A stretch of 64,000 bases of DNA from Leucobacter chromiiresistens (lineage in GTDB: Bacteria > Actinomycetota > Actinomycetes > Actinomycetales > Microbacteriaceae). Shown in pieces: positions 36,344 to 45,422 of this stretch. How positions within the stretch are numbered: the first letter of the stretch is position 1; each line of letters opens with the position of its first letter. The stretch lies in NCBI RefSeq assembly GCF_900102345.1, contig NZ_FNKB01000001.1, forward strand, positions 558,001 through 622,000, written 5' to 3'. The notes beneath the pieces are model-generated. The model searched no databases. It worked only from the letters and a program-made list of their open reading frames with translations, and was not told where the DNA came from. Made by a program: the position numbers and the translations under genes.

Positions 36344-37309
36344 TCAGCGCGACCGCCCGCCCGAACCGGGGCCGTGCGCTCCGCCGCCGGAGCCGAGATC
36401 GCCCTCCCCGGCGGCGAGCCCGGTGCCCACCTCGCCGCCGATCGCGGCCGCCACCGCGGGCGCCTTCGCCGCCGAGAGCGGCTTGCCGCTGCGCATCGCG
36501 GCCAGGCGGCCGGCCCGGCGGCCGAGCCACGAGACCGACAGGTTGATGGCCAGGTAGATGACGACGGCGACGACCCAGAAGGTGAAGAGATACCGGTTGC
36601 CGTAGAACGTCGAGGCCTGCTTCACGGTCGACGCGAGCTCGGAGTACGCGACGATGTAGCCGAGCGACGTGTCCTTCAGCAGCACGACGAGCTGGGCGAT
36701 GATGATGGGCAGCATCTGCGTGAACGCCTGCGGGAACTCGATGAGCAGTCGCGTGCGCACCGGGGTGAGCCCGATCGAGAGACCGGCTTCGCGCTGCCCC
36801 TTGTTCAGGGCGACGATGCCCGCTCGCAGCGCCTCGCCGATGATGGCGCCGTTGTAGACGATGAGCGCGATGACGACCGCGCCGAAGGCGCCGGTCGATG
36901 CGACGAGCAGGATGAAGAGCATCATGAGCAGCACGGGCATGCCGCGGAAGAACTCGAGCAGCACGGTCGTCGGGATGCGGATGAAGGGATTCGTCGCGAG
37001 CCGGCCGAACGCGAAGACCATGCCGAGCAGCACCGCGCCGACCATCGCGACCGCCGCGGCGCGCAGCGTGTTCAGCACGCCCCGCCCGATGAACTGCCAC
37101 ACCTCGCCGTACGCCAGCACGTCCCAGCGCGACGGATCGAACATGCCGGGGTTCTCGTTGCCGTTGACGGAGATCTGCGGCTGCGCCAGACGCCAGACGA
37201 CCCAGCCGAGCAGTGCGGCGAGCGCGATCACGCCGACGATCGAGATGATGCGGGAGCGCCGTCGCGCCCGGGGGCCCGGGGCGTCGTAGAGAACCGTCGC
37301 CGTGCTCAT
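36344..37309 (-). CDS. gluD: amino acid ABC permease GluD-like
   Basis: A 321-residue HisM/GlnP-type permease with about five to six helices from residue 20 to 255 and the EALRAGIVALNKGQREAGLSIGL coupling segment near residue 160 that meets the ATPase. The long tail after residue 265 is Gly/Ala-rich. It overlaps gluC by four bases. Together with GluC it forms the membrane channel of a glutamate-type uptake system. Confidence 0.9.
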   Translation of the reverse strand: MSTATVLYDAPGPRARRRSRIISIVGVIALAALLGWVVWRLAQPQISVNGNENPGMFDPSRWDVLAYGEVWQFIGRGVLNTLRAAAVAMVGAVLLGMVFAFGRLATNPFIRIPTTVLLEFFRGMPVLLMMLFILLVASTGAFGAVVIALIVYNGAIIGEALRAGIVALNKGQREAGLSIGLTPVRTRLLIEFPQAFTQMLPIIIAQLVVLLKDTSLGYIVAYSELASTVKQASTFYGNRYLFTFWVVAVVIYLAINLSVSWLGRRAGRLAAMRSGKPLSAAKAPAVAAAIGGEVGTGLAAGEGDLGSGGGAHGPGSGGRSR

Positions 37310-37956
37310 CGCAGCACCCGCACCTTCTTCTCGATCTGCCCGGCGATGAGGCCGAGCGGAATGGTAATCAAGAGGTAGAAGCAGGCCACGCCGATGAGGA
37401 TCGGGATCACCGCCTGCCCGTTGTTGTTCGTGAGCTGGCGCGCCGTGGCGAAGAGCTCCACCACGAAGAAGCCGCCCGCCACGGAGGTGTTCTTCGTCAG
37501 CGCGATGAAGACGTTGATGAGCGGCGGCACGACCATGCGCAGCGCCTGTGGCAGCACGATCAGCGACAGCGTCTGGCCGAAGCCGAGGCCGATGGAGCGG
37601 GCCGCCTCGGCCTGCCCGACGGGCACGCCGTTGATGCCGCTGCGCAGCGCCTCGGCGACGAACGGCGAGGTGTAAACGGCGAGGCCGATGGAGGCGAGCA
37701 CGACGTAGGGCGGCTTGTCGGGCACGATCAGCGGGAGCACGAACACCATGAAGAGCAGCAGCAGCGTGAGCGGGATGTTGCGGATCAGCTCGGTGTACGC
37801 CGTCGCGAATCCGCGGAGCGACGCGACGGGGCAGATGCGCATCACGGCGACCAGGAGGCCGATCAGGAGCGCGCCGACTCCGCCGAACAGCAGCAGCTGC
37901 AGCGTCGTCAGGAAGCCGGCGAGAATGTCGTCGGCGTTCGCGAGTAGGACATCCAC
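37306..37956 (-). CDS. gluC: amino acid ABC permease GluC-like
   Basis: A 216-residue permease with the same family signature, EALRSGINGVPVGQAEAARSIGLGF near residue 110. It pairs with GluD. The GTG start at 37956 follows a stable hairpin that separates it from the binding-protein gene. Confidence 0.9.
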   Translation of the reverse strand: MDVLLANADDILAGFLTTLQLLLFGGVGALLIGLLVAVMRICPVASLRGFATAYTELIRNIPLTLLLLFMVFVLPLIVPDKPPYVVLASIGLAVYTSPFVAEALRSGINGVPVGQAEAARSIGLGFGQTLSLIVLPQALRMVVPPLINVFIALTKNTSVAGGFFVVELFATARQLTNNNGQAVIPILIGVACFYLLITIPLGLIAGQIEKKVRVLR

Positions 37957-37984
37957 GAACGGGATCCCTTCTTCGGGGCGGATC

Positions 37985-38010
37985 CCTGAGGCGGCGTGCG
38001 CCGCCTCAGG
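37985..38010 (-). promoter_or_regulatory. intercistronic hairpin gluB-gluC
   Basis: CCTGAGGCGGCGT pairs with GCGCCGCCTCAGG (one central mismatch). Such stems after binding-protein genes usually stabilise the upstream message or reduce read-through so that the binding protein exceeds the permeases. Confidence 0.65.
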
Positions 38011-38058
38011 ATCAGCTCGATGGCAACGTGCGGGTGGTGCGGCGGGAGCCGCGGCCGA

Positions 38059-38940
38059 TCAGTAGCGATCGACGGTGGGGGGCTCCGGGGTCTCCAGCAC
38101 CTTGCCGGCGGTCTTCTCCCAGGCGGCCGCCCAGTCGCCGTTGTCGAACGACTCCTCGAGCGTGTCGTTGACGAAGGAGCGGAAGTCGTCGTCGCCCTTC
38201 ATGAGGCCGATGCCGTAGGGCTCCTCCGTGAACGGGTTCTCGACGACCTCGAACTCCCCCTCGTTCTGGTCGGCGAGGCCGGCGAGGATCACGTTGTCGG
38301 TCGAGACGGCGACCACCTCGCCCGAGCGCAGCGGCTCGAGGCAGTTCGAGTAGGTGTCGGTGGCGAGCACGTCGACGCCGGCCTCCTTCAGGTTCTCCTC
38401 CGAGGTCGACCCGGTGACCGAGCAGACCTTCTGACCCTTGACGTCGTCGATGCCCGTGATGCCGTCGGGGTTGCCCGAGAGCACGAGGAGATCCTGACCG
38501 GCGATGTAATAGGGGCCGCCGAAGTCGATGACCTGCTTGCGGTCGTCGTTAATGGTGTAGGTGGCGATCACGAGGTCGACCTCGTTGTTCTCGATGAAGG
38601 GCTCACGGTTCGCCGAGACCGCCTCCTTCCACTCGATCTGGTCTTCGGTGAGGCCGAGCTTCGCCGCGATGATCTTGCCGATCTCGACGTCGAAGCCCTC
38701 GGGCGAGTTCGTGGTCGGGTTCATCAGGCCGAAGAGCGGCTGATCGTACTTCGTGCCGATGGTGATCTTGCCGGCTTCGTTGAGCTTGGCCATCGTCGTG
38801 CCCTCGTCGAACGTCACGTCCTCGGCGGGCGCGGGAGCCGACGACTCTTCGCCGGCGTCGTTGGGCGAGCCCGATGCGCATGCGGTGAGGGCGAGGAGTC
38901 CGGTTGCGGCGAGCACGGCTGCGTACTGTGCGATTCGCAT
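38059..38940 (-). CDS. gluB: glutamate-type ABC binding lipoprotein
   Basis: A 293-residue solute-binding protein. A lipoprotein signal ends in LLALTACAS at Cys21. The family 3 core includes TIGTKYDQPLFG, GFDVEIGK and VDLVIATYTINDDRKQVIDF, all typical of glutamate/aspartate binders of the GluB/GlnH type. It is the second gene of gluABCD, anchored outside the membrane. Confidence 0.93.
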   Translation of the reverse strand: MRIAQYAAVLAATGLLALTACASGSPNDAGEESSAPAPAEDVTFDEGTTMAKLNEAGKITIGTKYDQPLFGLMNPTTNSPEGFDVEIGKIIAAKLGLTEDQIEWKEAVSANREPFIENNEVDLVIATYTINDDRKQVIDFGGPYYIAGQDLLVLSGNPDGITGIDDVKGQKVCSVTGSTSEENLKEAGVDVLATDTYSNCLEPLRSGEVVAVSTDNVILAGLADQNEGEFEVVENPFTEEPYGIGLMKGDDDFRSFVNDTLEESFDNGDWAAAWEKTAGKVLETPEPPTVDRY

Positions 38941-39025
38941 GGTGTCTGCTTTCTCTTCGGTGAGTGGGGTGGGCCCGGGGCGGATGGTTGCGCCGAGGCC
39001 CGGTCGACCGGAGTGGTGGTCGGGG

Positions 39026-39802
39026 TCAGTGGCCCAGGATCTTCGACAGGAAGTCCTGGGAGCGGGAGGTCTGCGGGTCGGTGAAGAACTGCTCGGGCGT
39101 CGCCTCTTCGACGATCTGGCCATCGGCCATGAAGATGATGCGATCGGCGGCGCGCCGTGCGAACCCCATCTCGTGCGTCACCACGACCATCGTCATGCCG
39201 TCGTTCGCGAGCCCGATCATGACGTCGAGCACCTCGTTGATCATCTCGGGATCGAGCGCCGAGGTGGGTTCGTCGAGCAGGATCAGCTTCGGGTCCATCG
39301 CGAGGGAGCGCGCGATGGCGACGCGCTGCTGCTGCCCGCCCGAGAGCTGCGAGGGAAGCTTGTGCGCCTGGTTCGCGATGCCGACGCGGTCGAGCAGCGC
39401 CATCGCCTTCTCCTCCGCCTCCTTCCGCGAGAGGCCGCGCACCTTCATCGGCCCGAGCGTGACGTTCTGCAGGATCGTCTTGTGGGCGAACAGGTTGAAC
39501 TGCTGGAAGACCATCCCGACGTCCGCACGGAGCGTCGCGAGGCCCTTCCCCTCCTCGGGGAGCGGCTGCCCGTCGATCGAGATCGTGCCCGAGTCGATGG
39601 TCTCCAGACGGTTGATCGCCCGGCAGAGCGTCGACTTGCCCGATCCCGACGGCCCGAGCACCACGACGACTTCGCCGCGCCCGACCTGCGTGTTGATGTC
39701 GTTCAGCACGTGCAGGTCGCCGTAGTGCTTGTTCACCGCATCGATGATGACGAGTGGCTCTCGATCGTCGCGGACCACTCTGACCGCTGTCGTGTCTCCC
39801 AT
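39026..39802 (-). CDS. gluA: amino acid ABC ATPase GluA-like
   Basis: A 258-residue ATPase with Walker A GPSGSGKST, signature LSGGQQQR, Walker B LILLDEPTSALDP and the switch histidine in VVVTHEMGFA. MVFQQFNLFAHKTILQNV is typical of polar amino-acid importers. The ATG at 39802 sits six bases after TACGAT, so the message seems leaderless. It leads the gluABCD operon. Confidence 0.94.
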   Translation of the reverse strand: MGDTTAVRVVRDDREPLVIIDAVNKHYGDLHVLNDINTQVGRGEVVVVLGPSGSGKSTLCRAINRLETIDSGTISIDGQPLPEEGKGLATLRADVGMVFQQFNLFAHKTILQNVTLGPMKVRGLSRKEAEEKAMALLDRVGIANQAHKLPSQLSGGQQQRVAIARSLAMDPKLILLDEPTSALDPEMINEVLDVMIGLANDGMTMVVVTHEMGFARRAADRIIFMADGQIVEEATPEQFFTDPQTSRSQDFLSKILGH

Positions 39803-39808
39803 GCTGCG

Positions 39809-39814
39809 ATCGTA
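39809..39814 (-). promoter_or_regulatory. -10 of a leaderless gluA promoter
   Basis: TACGAT on the minus strand ends six bases before the gluA ATG. Further upstream, TTGTG and CACAA (39843-39859) form a small inverted repeat that could bind a regulator. Confidence 0.5.
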
Positions 39815-39966
39815 CAAACACCGGGGCGCCGCGTGCGAGGACTTGTGCAGCTTCCACAAAGCTGGCTAGGGTGTCTCAAAACTCCTGATCGCCCGCGAGA
39901 ACGTCTCGAGCAGCGCACGGAAGCGCCGAGCGTCGCATCCGCATGCCCGGGCGCGGGCGTGAATCG

Positions 39967-40761
39967 TTACCGAGCTGACACCTTGCGCGGCCGGAAGAGG
40001 GCGCAGATGAGGAAGATCGCGGTGAGCACGAGCCCCACCGCGCCGCCGGCCGCGAACGAGAACTCGCGCGACGCCCACAGCCCGATGAGGCCCCCGGCGA
40101 TGCCGATCGCGGCGGAGATCACCGGAATCCACTCGAGACGCCGCGTGAGCACGCGGGCGGCCGCGGCCGGCGCGATGAGCACGGCGACGCCGAGGATCGC
40201 GCCCACCGCGGGCATCGCGACCACCACCGAGGCGGCGATGATCCCGGTCACGACGAGCTCGATCGGCCAGGTGCGGAACCCGGCGGCCGCGAACCCGACC
40301 GGGTCGAAGGTGTGGAAGATGATGCGCCGGCCGAATATCGCGGCGAGCGCCAGCGCGACGACGAGCACCGCCGCGGTGGCGGCCACGTCGGCTGCGCTCA
40401 CCCCGAGCGGCGACCCGACGAGCAGCGCCTCCACGGGAACGCCGAGACCGGGGTTCAGGGCGGCGAGCAGCGTGCCGAGGGCGAACCCGAACGAGAGCAC
40501 GACGCCGCTCGTCACCTGCCGCCCCTGGCCGGGGATGCGCGAGAGCAGCGTCATCGCGAGCACGAGCACCACGGCGAAGAGCGCCTGCCCGATGAGCAGG
40601 TTCCAGCCGAGGAGGGCGAACACGACGCCGCCGGGGAACGTGGCGTGGCTGAGGGCCACGGCGAAGAACGAGCGCCGGCGCAGCACGATGAGGGTGCCGG
40701 CGACGCCCGAGAGCGCGCCGAGCAGCGCGAGTTCGAGGGCGGCGAGGGCGAAGTAGCTCAT
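39967..40761 (-). CDS. znuB: zinc ABC permease, second subunit
   Basis: A 264-residue ABC-3 family permease with about eight helices; RRSFFAVALSHATFPGGV near residue 30 is the family's first conserved segment. It follows another permease by a four-base overlap. Two permease genes in one metal operon suggest a heteromeric channel rather than the homodimer of E. coli ZnuB. Confidence 0.88.
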   Translation of the reverse strand: MSYFALAALELALLGALSGVAGTLIVLRRRSFFAVALSHATFPGGVVFALLGWNLLIGQALFAVVLVLAMTLLSRIPGQGRQVTSGVVLSFGFALGTLLAALNPGLGVPVEALLVGSPLGVSAADVAATAAVLVVALALAAIFGRRIIFHTFDPVGFAAAGFRTWPIELVVTGIIAASVVVAMPAVGAILGVAVLIAPAAAARVLTRRLEWIPVISAAIGIAGGLIGLWASREFSFAAGGAVGLVLTAIFLICALFRPRKVSAR

Positions 40762-41756
40762 GCGGCGCCCTGCTCGAGCCCGTCGGAGCGCCCGCTCCCC
40801 GCCGAGCGCCCGCTCCCCGCCGAGCGCCCGCTCCCCGCCGCGCGCCCGCGCCGGAGGGCGCGCCCCCGCTGCCGCCGCACCGCCGTCGCGGCCACGCGCA
40901 GGAGCGCGGCGATCACGTATCCGCCGACGAGCAGCAGGACGACGACCGCACCGGGCGACACGGTCGCGCCGAGCGACGTCGACCAGGCGAACGAGATCCA
41001 CAGCCCGGCGATGCCCGCGGCGAGGGGCAGCAGCACCGCGACGGGGATGAGCAGCGCGAAGCCTCGCGTGAGCAGTCGTGACGCGGCCATGGGCACGGTG
41101 AGCAGCGCGATCACCATGAGCACGCCGAGCGCCTGCACGCCCGCGACGACGAGCAGGGCCACCGCGATCGCGAGGGCGAGGTCTGCGCGCAGCACGCGGA
41201 AGCCGGCGGCCGCCGCGCCTGCGGCGTCGAAGGAGCGGAAGAGCTGCGCCCGCCAGGTGCAGCCCACGATCGCGATCGCGACGACGGCGACGAGCAGGAT
41301 CTGCCAGAGCTGCGTCTCGGTCACCGTCAGCAGGCGCCCGAAGAGCAGCTCGGTGAGCTCGGACACGTAGCCCTCCTGCCGCGACACGAGCACCACTCCC
41401 AGGCTGAAGAGCCCGGTGAGCACGACCGCGATGGCGGCGTCCGCTTCGACGCCGCCGCGGTGCTCGATGACGGTGAAGAGCACGGCGGCGAGGATCGCCG
41501 CGACGAGCGCCCCCGGCAGCAGGCCCGCGGATCCGCCGATCAGGGAGCCGGCGACGAGGCCGGGGAACACGGAGTGCACGAGCCCGTCGCTCACGAACTC
41601 GAGCTCGCGGAAGCTGATGAACAGGCCGACCACGCCGGCCGCGACGGCGAGGATCGCGACGGTGAGCAGCGCGCGCCACATGAACGGCAGCGCGAAGATC
41701 TCGAGCGGGCCCGCCTGCATCAGGTGGAGCGCGGGCATGAGCGCCGCCGGCGTCAC
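40758..41756 (-). CDS. znuB: zinc ABC permease, first subunit
   Basis: A 332-residue ABC-3 permease with the SFRELEFVSDGLVHSVFPGL segment near residue 45 and about nine helices. The GTG at 41756 overlaps the ATPase stop. The last 40 residues are an Arg/Gly/Ser repeat of the form RSAGSG, written in DNA as CCGCTCCCCGCCGAGCG units at 40785-40850. Confidence 0.88.
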   Translation of the reverse strand: MTPAALMPALHLMQAGPLEIFALPFMWRALLTVAILAVAAGVVGLFISFRELEFVSDGLVHSVFPGLVAGSLIGGSAGLLPGALVAAILAAVLFTVIEHRGGVEADAAIAVVLTGLFSLGVVLVSRQEGYVSELTELLFGRLLTVTETQLWQILLVAVVAIAIVGCTWRAQLFRSFDAAGAAAAGFRVLRADLALAIAVALLVVAGVQALGVLMVIALLTVPMAASRLLTRGFALLIPVAVLLPLAAGIAGLWISFAWSTSLGATVSPGAVVVLLLVGGYVIAALLRVAATAVRRQRGRALRRGRAAGSGRSAGSGRSAGSGRSDGLEQGAA

Positions 41757-42655
41757 TCCGTCTCCCGCGTCGTGGTCACCGTGTGGTGGTCGAGCTCGAC
41801 CGTCGTGTCCTGGAAGGCGTGCTGCACCGCGTCGAGCGTGAGCGCGGCGTCGACGGAGCCGAACGCCGCCGGGTGCCCGGGCTGCTGCGGGTGGTGGCCG
41901 CTCGCGAGCAGGAGGGCGTGCGAGCACGCCTCCTGCGCGATCTCGAGGTCGTGGGTCGAGACGATGATGGTGCGGCCCTCGGCGCGCAGCTCGCGCACGA
42001 GGCGCAGCAGCACATCGCGGTTCTCGCGGTCGAGGCCGTTGAACGGCTCGTCGAGGAGGAGGAGCTGCGGATCGGAGACGAGGGCCCGCGCGAGGATGCC
42101 TCGCTGTTGCTGCCCGCCCGAGAGCTCGCCGAAGCGGCGGGAGGCCCACCCCGACAGGCCGACCCGTTCGAGCGCCTGCCCGACGGCCTCGCGGCCGTGC
42201 CGCCCGATGGGGCGCAGCGCCCCGCGCGAGCGGTAGAGCCCCATGGTCACCACCTGGCGGAGGGTGATGGGCAGCTCGGCGTCGCGGGTGTCGGCCTGCG
42301 GCAGTGAGCCGATGCGGCGACGTGCGCGATCCGGCGTCTCCCCGAGCACCCGGATCGAGCCGGCCGTGAGTTCGGCGAGGCCGAGGATGCCGCGCAGGAG
42401 CGTCGACTTGCCCGACCCGTTCGGCCCGATCAGCGCGACCGCGGCGCCGGCGGGCACCGTCAGCGACAGGTGCTCGACGCGGGCGGTGCCGTCGTACCCG
42501 AAGGCCGCGTCGTCGAGCACGAGAGCGGCGTCATCGGCGTCGATGCCGAGCGCGGAGCCCCCGGGCGCGGTGCCCGGGAGCTGCATCGCGCTCGGGGCGG
42601 CGCACTGCTGCGCGTCGCCGGCGTCGGGTGCTGCTGCGTCGCGTGCGGCGGTCAT
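41753..42655 (-). CDS. znuC: zinc ABC ATPase
   Basis: A 300-residue ATPase with Walker A GPNGSGKST near residue 77, signature LSGGQQQR near 180 and Walker B LLLLDEPFNGLD. An extra 50-residue N-terminus is Ala-rich. It overlaps both neighbours by four bases, so the whole operon is translationally coupled. Confidence 0.92.
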   Translation of the reverse strand: MTAARDAAAPDAGDAQQCAAPSAMQLPGTAPGGSALGIDADDAALVLDDAAFGYDGTARVEHLSLTVPAGAAVALIGPNGSGKSTLLRGILGLAELTAGSIRVLGETPDRARRRIGSLPQADTRDAELPITLRQVVTMGLYRSRGALRPIGRHGREAVGQALERVGLSGWASRRFGELSGGQQQRGILARALVSDPQLLLLDEPFNGLDRENRDVLLRLVRELRAEGRTIIVSTHDLEIAQEACSHALLLASGHHPQQPGHPAAFGSVDAALTLDAVQHAFQDTTVELDHHTVTTTRETE

Positions 42656-43761
42656 CCCTGCAGACTATCGGGCACCGCGTCGACCTGCGCGCCCCAGGCG
42701 TCGAGAATGAGCGCGGTGTTGTGCACCGTCGCGCCGATGTAGGTGGCGCCGTCGCTGTCGGGGGCGCCGAGCGAATCGGCGTAGAGGTTCTCGGAGTCGA
42801 CGACCTCGACGCCCGCCTCGTCGGCGATGGTCTGCGCGAGCTTGGGGCTCATCGACGATTCGACGAACACCGCCTTCACACCGCGCTCCCGGATCGCGGC
42901 GACCAGCGCGTCGATGTCGGCGGCGCTCGGCTCCGCGTTGTCCTCGAAGCTGGGCAGGATCGACCCGACGAACTCGATTCCGTATTCGTGCAGGTAGTAC
43001 CGCAGCGAATCGTGGCCGCTCACGAGCACGCGCTCCTCGGCAGGCACGCGCTCGAACTGCGCCGCGACCCAGGCGTCGAGCTGCTGCAGGCGCTCGGTGT
43101 AGTCGCCGGCGCGCTGCTCGTAGCCGTCCGCGTGCTCGGCGTCCGCGGCCGCGAGGCCGTCGGCGATCTCCGCGACCATGCCGATGGCGTTCTTCGGCGA
43201 CGTCCAGATGTGCGGGTTCAGGTCGCCGTGATCGTGATCGTGCTCGGCGTGCGCGTCCTCCGCGTGCTCGTGGTCGTGCTCGTGGTCGTGCTCGGACTCG
43301 TCGGCGTGCTCCTCGTCGGCGTGCTCGTGGTCGTGGCTCTCGGTCTCTCCGCCCTCGGCGGTGATGTGCTTCGCCTCGTCGAGGTCGATGCCGTCGGCCG
43401 CCGTGATGATGGTGCCGTCGAAGCCGGAGGCGTCGACGGCGTCGTCGACGAAGGTCTCGAGGTTGGCGCCGTTGACGATCAGCACGTCGGCCTCGCCGAG
43501 CGCCAGCAGGTCGGCGGGGCTCGGGTCGAAGTGGTGCGCCGAGGCGTTCGGCGACAGGAGCCCGGTGAGCTCGATGTCGTCGCCGCCGACCTCGCTCGCG
43601 AAGTCGGTGAGCTGCGTCGTGGTCGCCACGACCTTGAGGCCGCCTGCGCCCCCGCCCTGGTCTGCGGATGCTCCGCCGCTGCACGCGGTGAGCGCGAGCA
43701 GTGACGCGAGGGCGGCGCCGGCGAGGACGGCGGGTTTCAGGGCGCGGGGGTGAGGAGTCAT
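42652..43761 (-). CDS. znuA: zinc-binding ABC lipoprotein
   Basis: A 369-residue cluster A-I metal-binding protein. The lipoprotein signal ends in LLALTACSG. Metal-ligand positions are visible in ASAHHFDPSPADL, DLNPHIWTSP, SGHDSLRYYLHEYGIEFVG and VFVESSMSP. A histidine/aspartate/glutamate loop of about 45 residues (around 145-190) is the feature that marks zinc rather than manganese importers. The ATG at 43761 lies just beyond a Zur-like site. Confidence 0.93.
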   Translation of the reverse strand: MTPHPRALKPAVLAGAALASLLALTACSGGASADQGGGAGGLKVVATTTQLTDFASEVGGDDIELTGLLSPNASAHHFDPSPADLLALGEADVLIVNGANLETFVDDAVDASGFDGTIITAADGIDLDEAKHITAEGGETESHDHEHADEEHADESEHDHEHDHEHAEDAHAEHDHDHGDLNPHIWTSPKNAIGMVAEIADGLAAADAEHADGYEQRAGDYTERLQQLDAWVAAQFERVPAEERVLVSGHDSLRYYLHEYGIEFVGSILPSFEDNAEPSAADIDALVAAIRERGVKAVFVESSMSPKLAQTIADEAGVEVVDSENLYADSLGAPDSDGATYIGATVHNTALILDAWGAQVDAVPDSLQG

Positions 43762-43775
43762 GACACACTTTCTAA

Positions 43776-43790
43776 TGAGAACGAGTATCA
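43776..43790 (-). promoter_or_regulatory. Zur-like operator of the znu operon
   Basis: TGAGAACGAGTATCA matches the TGA-N9-TCA layout of Zur sites, 15 bases before znuA. TATAGT (minus strand, 43790-43795) next to it is a possible -10, giving a leader of about 22 bases. The facing amidase promoter lies within 30 bases. Confidence 0.55.
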
Positions 43791-43816
43791 CTATACACCT
43801 GCGCCCGGGGCGCTCG

Positions 43817-43822
43817 TAAGCT
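43817..43822 (+). promoter_or_regulatory. -10 of a leaderless amidase promoter
   Basis: TAAGCT ends six bases before the ATG at 43829; the GGAG between is only two bases from the start, too near for a ribosome site. Confidence 0.5.
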
Positions 43823-43828
43823 GGAGCG

Positions 43829-45232
43829 ATGACAGCAGCGGGCGCGCCCGAGACCGCGATCGCGTGGCGCGACGCGCTGCGGCGCGGAGAGATCTCGGCT
43901 CGCGAGGCCGTCGCGCACTTCCTCGCCCGCATCGAGGATCGCGCCGAGCTCGGAGCATTCCTCACCGTCACGGCCGAGCACGCCCGCGCCGCCGCCGCGG
44001 CTGCCGACGCGCGATTCGCCGCCACGCCCCGATCCGAGCGCGGGGGCCTGCCCCGGCTCCACGGCCTCCCGACCGCAGTCAAGGACCTCGTAGAGGTGGC
44101 CGGGGCCGCGACGACCCGCGGCAGCGCGGCCCTGCGCCACCCCGTCGCCGCGAGCGACGCGCCCGGCGTCGCCGTGCTCCGAGCCGCGGGCGCGATCCCC
44201 CTCGGCAAGACCCAGGTGCCCGAACTGGGCCTCACGGGGTACTCGGAGAACGCGATCGCTCCGCCCGCCCGCAACCCGCTCGACCCGACCCGCACCCCGG
44301 GCGGCTCATCCGGCGGCAGCGCGGCCGCGATCGCCGCCGACCTGATTCCCGTGGGGCCGGGAACGGACGGCGGCGGATCGATCCGCATCCCCGCCCTCGC
44401 GTGCGGCCTGGTCGGGCTGAAGCCGGGCCTCGGGGCGGTTCCCGGCGACTTCGGGAGCGCCGCAGCGCCCTCCGTGCACGACGAGTTCGGCGCGCCGCGC
44501 CTCACCGTGAGCGGCCCCCTCGCGAGGAGCGCGGCCGATGCCGCGATGCTCTACGACGCGCAGCGCGGGGCCGCCGCCGAGCCGGCGCTGGCGGCGGTGC
44601 GCGCCGCCGACTCCCTCACCGGGCTGCGCATCGCCTGCACCGAGGCGTCGCCGTTCGCCTCCGCGTACCCGATCGCGATCGGCCCCGAGGCGCGCCGCGC
44701 CGCGGAGACGGCGCGCGACCGCCTCGCCCGGCGCGGCCACCGCCTCGAGGCGGCCGACTTCGTCTACGACCCGGGCTACCCCGACGCCTTCACCACCTCG
44801 TGGACGGCCGGGCTGTCGCGCCTCCCCCTCGCCGCGAGCGCCGAGGAGCGGCTCATGCCGCTCACGCGCGCCTTCCGCACCCGCGCCGTCGCGCGGAGCG
44901 ATGCCGCGCACGCCCGCGCGGGCGCCCGCCTCCGCGAGTTCGCCGCCGACGTGCGCGAGCAGTGGGGCGCCTACGACGCCGTGCTCACGCCCGGGCTCAC
45001 GATGCTGCCGCCCCGCATCGGCGCCTTCACGTCGCTCGACGCCGATGACGACTACCGGCTGCAGTGCGAGTGGGCGCCGTTCACCTCGATGGTGAACGTC
45101 TCGGGGCTGCCGGCGATCGCGGTGCCCGTGCTGCGTCTGCCGACAGGACACGCGATGGGGGTGCAGATCATCGGCCGGGTGGGCGGGGAGCACCGCCTGC
45201 TGCAGCTCGCCGCACAGCTCGCCGCGGAGTGA
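43829..45232 (+). CDS. amidase signature family hydrolase
   Basis: A 467-residue amidase. The Ser-cisSer-Lys triad is seen as AVKDLVEVAG near residue 80 (lysine), PGGSSGGSAAA near 155 (cis-serine) and TDGGGSIRIPA near 180 (nucleophile). It resembles both GatA and stand-alone amidases, but the lack of gatB and gatC nearby favours a stand-alone enzyme of unknown amide substrate. Confidence 0.88.
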   Translation: MTAAGAPETAIAWRDALRRGEISAREAVAHFLARIEDRAELGAFLTVTAEHARAAAAAADARFAATPRSERGGLPRLHGLPTAVKDLVEVAGAATTRGSAALRHPVAASDAPGVAVLRAAGAIPLGKTQVPELGLTGYSENAIAPPARNPLDPTRTPGGSSGGSAAAIAADLIPVGPGTDGGGSIRIPALACGLVGLKPGLGAVPGDFGSAAAPSVHDEFGAPRLTVSGPLARSAADAAMLYDAQRGAAAEPALAAVRAADSLTGLRIACTEASPFASAYPIAIGPEARRAAETARDRLARRGHRLEAADFVYDPGYPDAFTTSWTAGLSRLPLAASAEERLMPLTRAFRTRAVARSDAAHARAGARLREFAADVREQWGAYDAVLTPGLTMLPPRIGAFTSLDADDDYRLQCEWAPFTSMVNVSGLPAIAVPVLRLPTGHAMGVQIIGRVGGEHRLLQLAAQLAAE

Positions 45233-45253
45233 GCTCGGGCCCGGGCCGCCCGC

Positions 45254-45310
45254 GGTCTCAGGTCTCAGGTCTCGGCTCGCAGGTCGCAGCTCGCAGCTCG
45301 CAGCTCGCAG
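45254..45310. repeat. heptamer tandem repeats before hsp20
   Basis: CAGGTCT-type then CTCGCAG heptamers are repeated, the last four being exact or nearly so. They lie 30 bases upstream of the CIRCE element. Confidence 0.6.
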
Positions 45311-45339
45311 GGATCCCAGAGTTCTCGCAGCTTTTTTCA

Positions 45340-45366
45340 TTAGCACTCTCAGGTACCGAGTGCTAA
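45340..45366. promoter_or_regulatory. CIRCE element (HrcA operator)
   Basis: TTAGCACTC-N9-GAGTGCTAA is a perfect match to the CIRCE consensus bound by the heat-shock repressor HrcA. It stands 57 bases before the Hsp20 start. Confidence 0.95.
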
Positions 45367-45422
45367 TCTACCAGCACATTGAGTGACCTCCACTCAAGTT
45401 TCACTGGAAGGAGATAACCATC

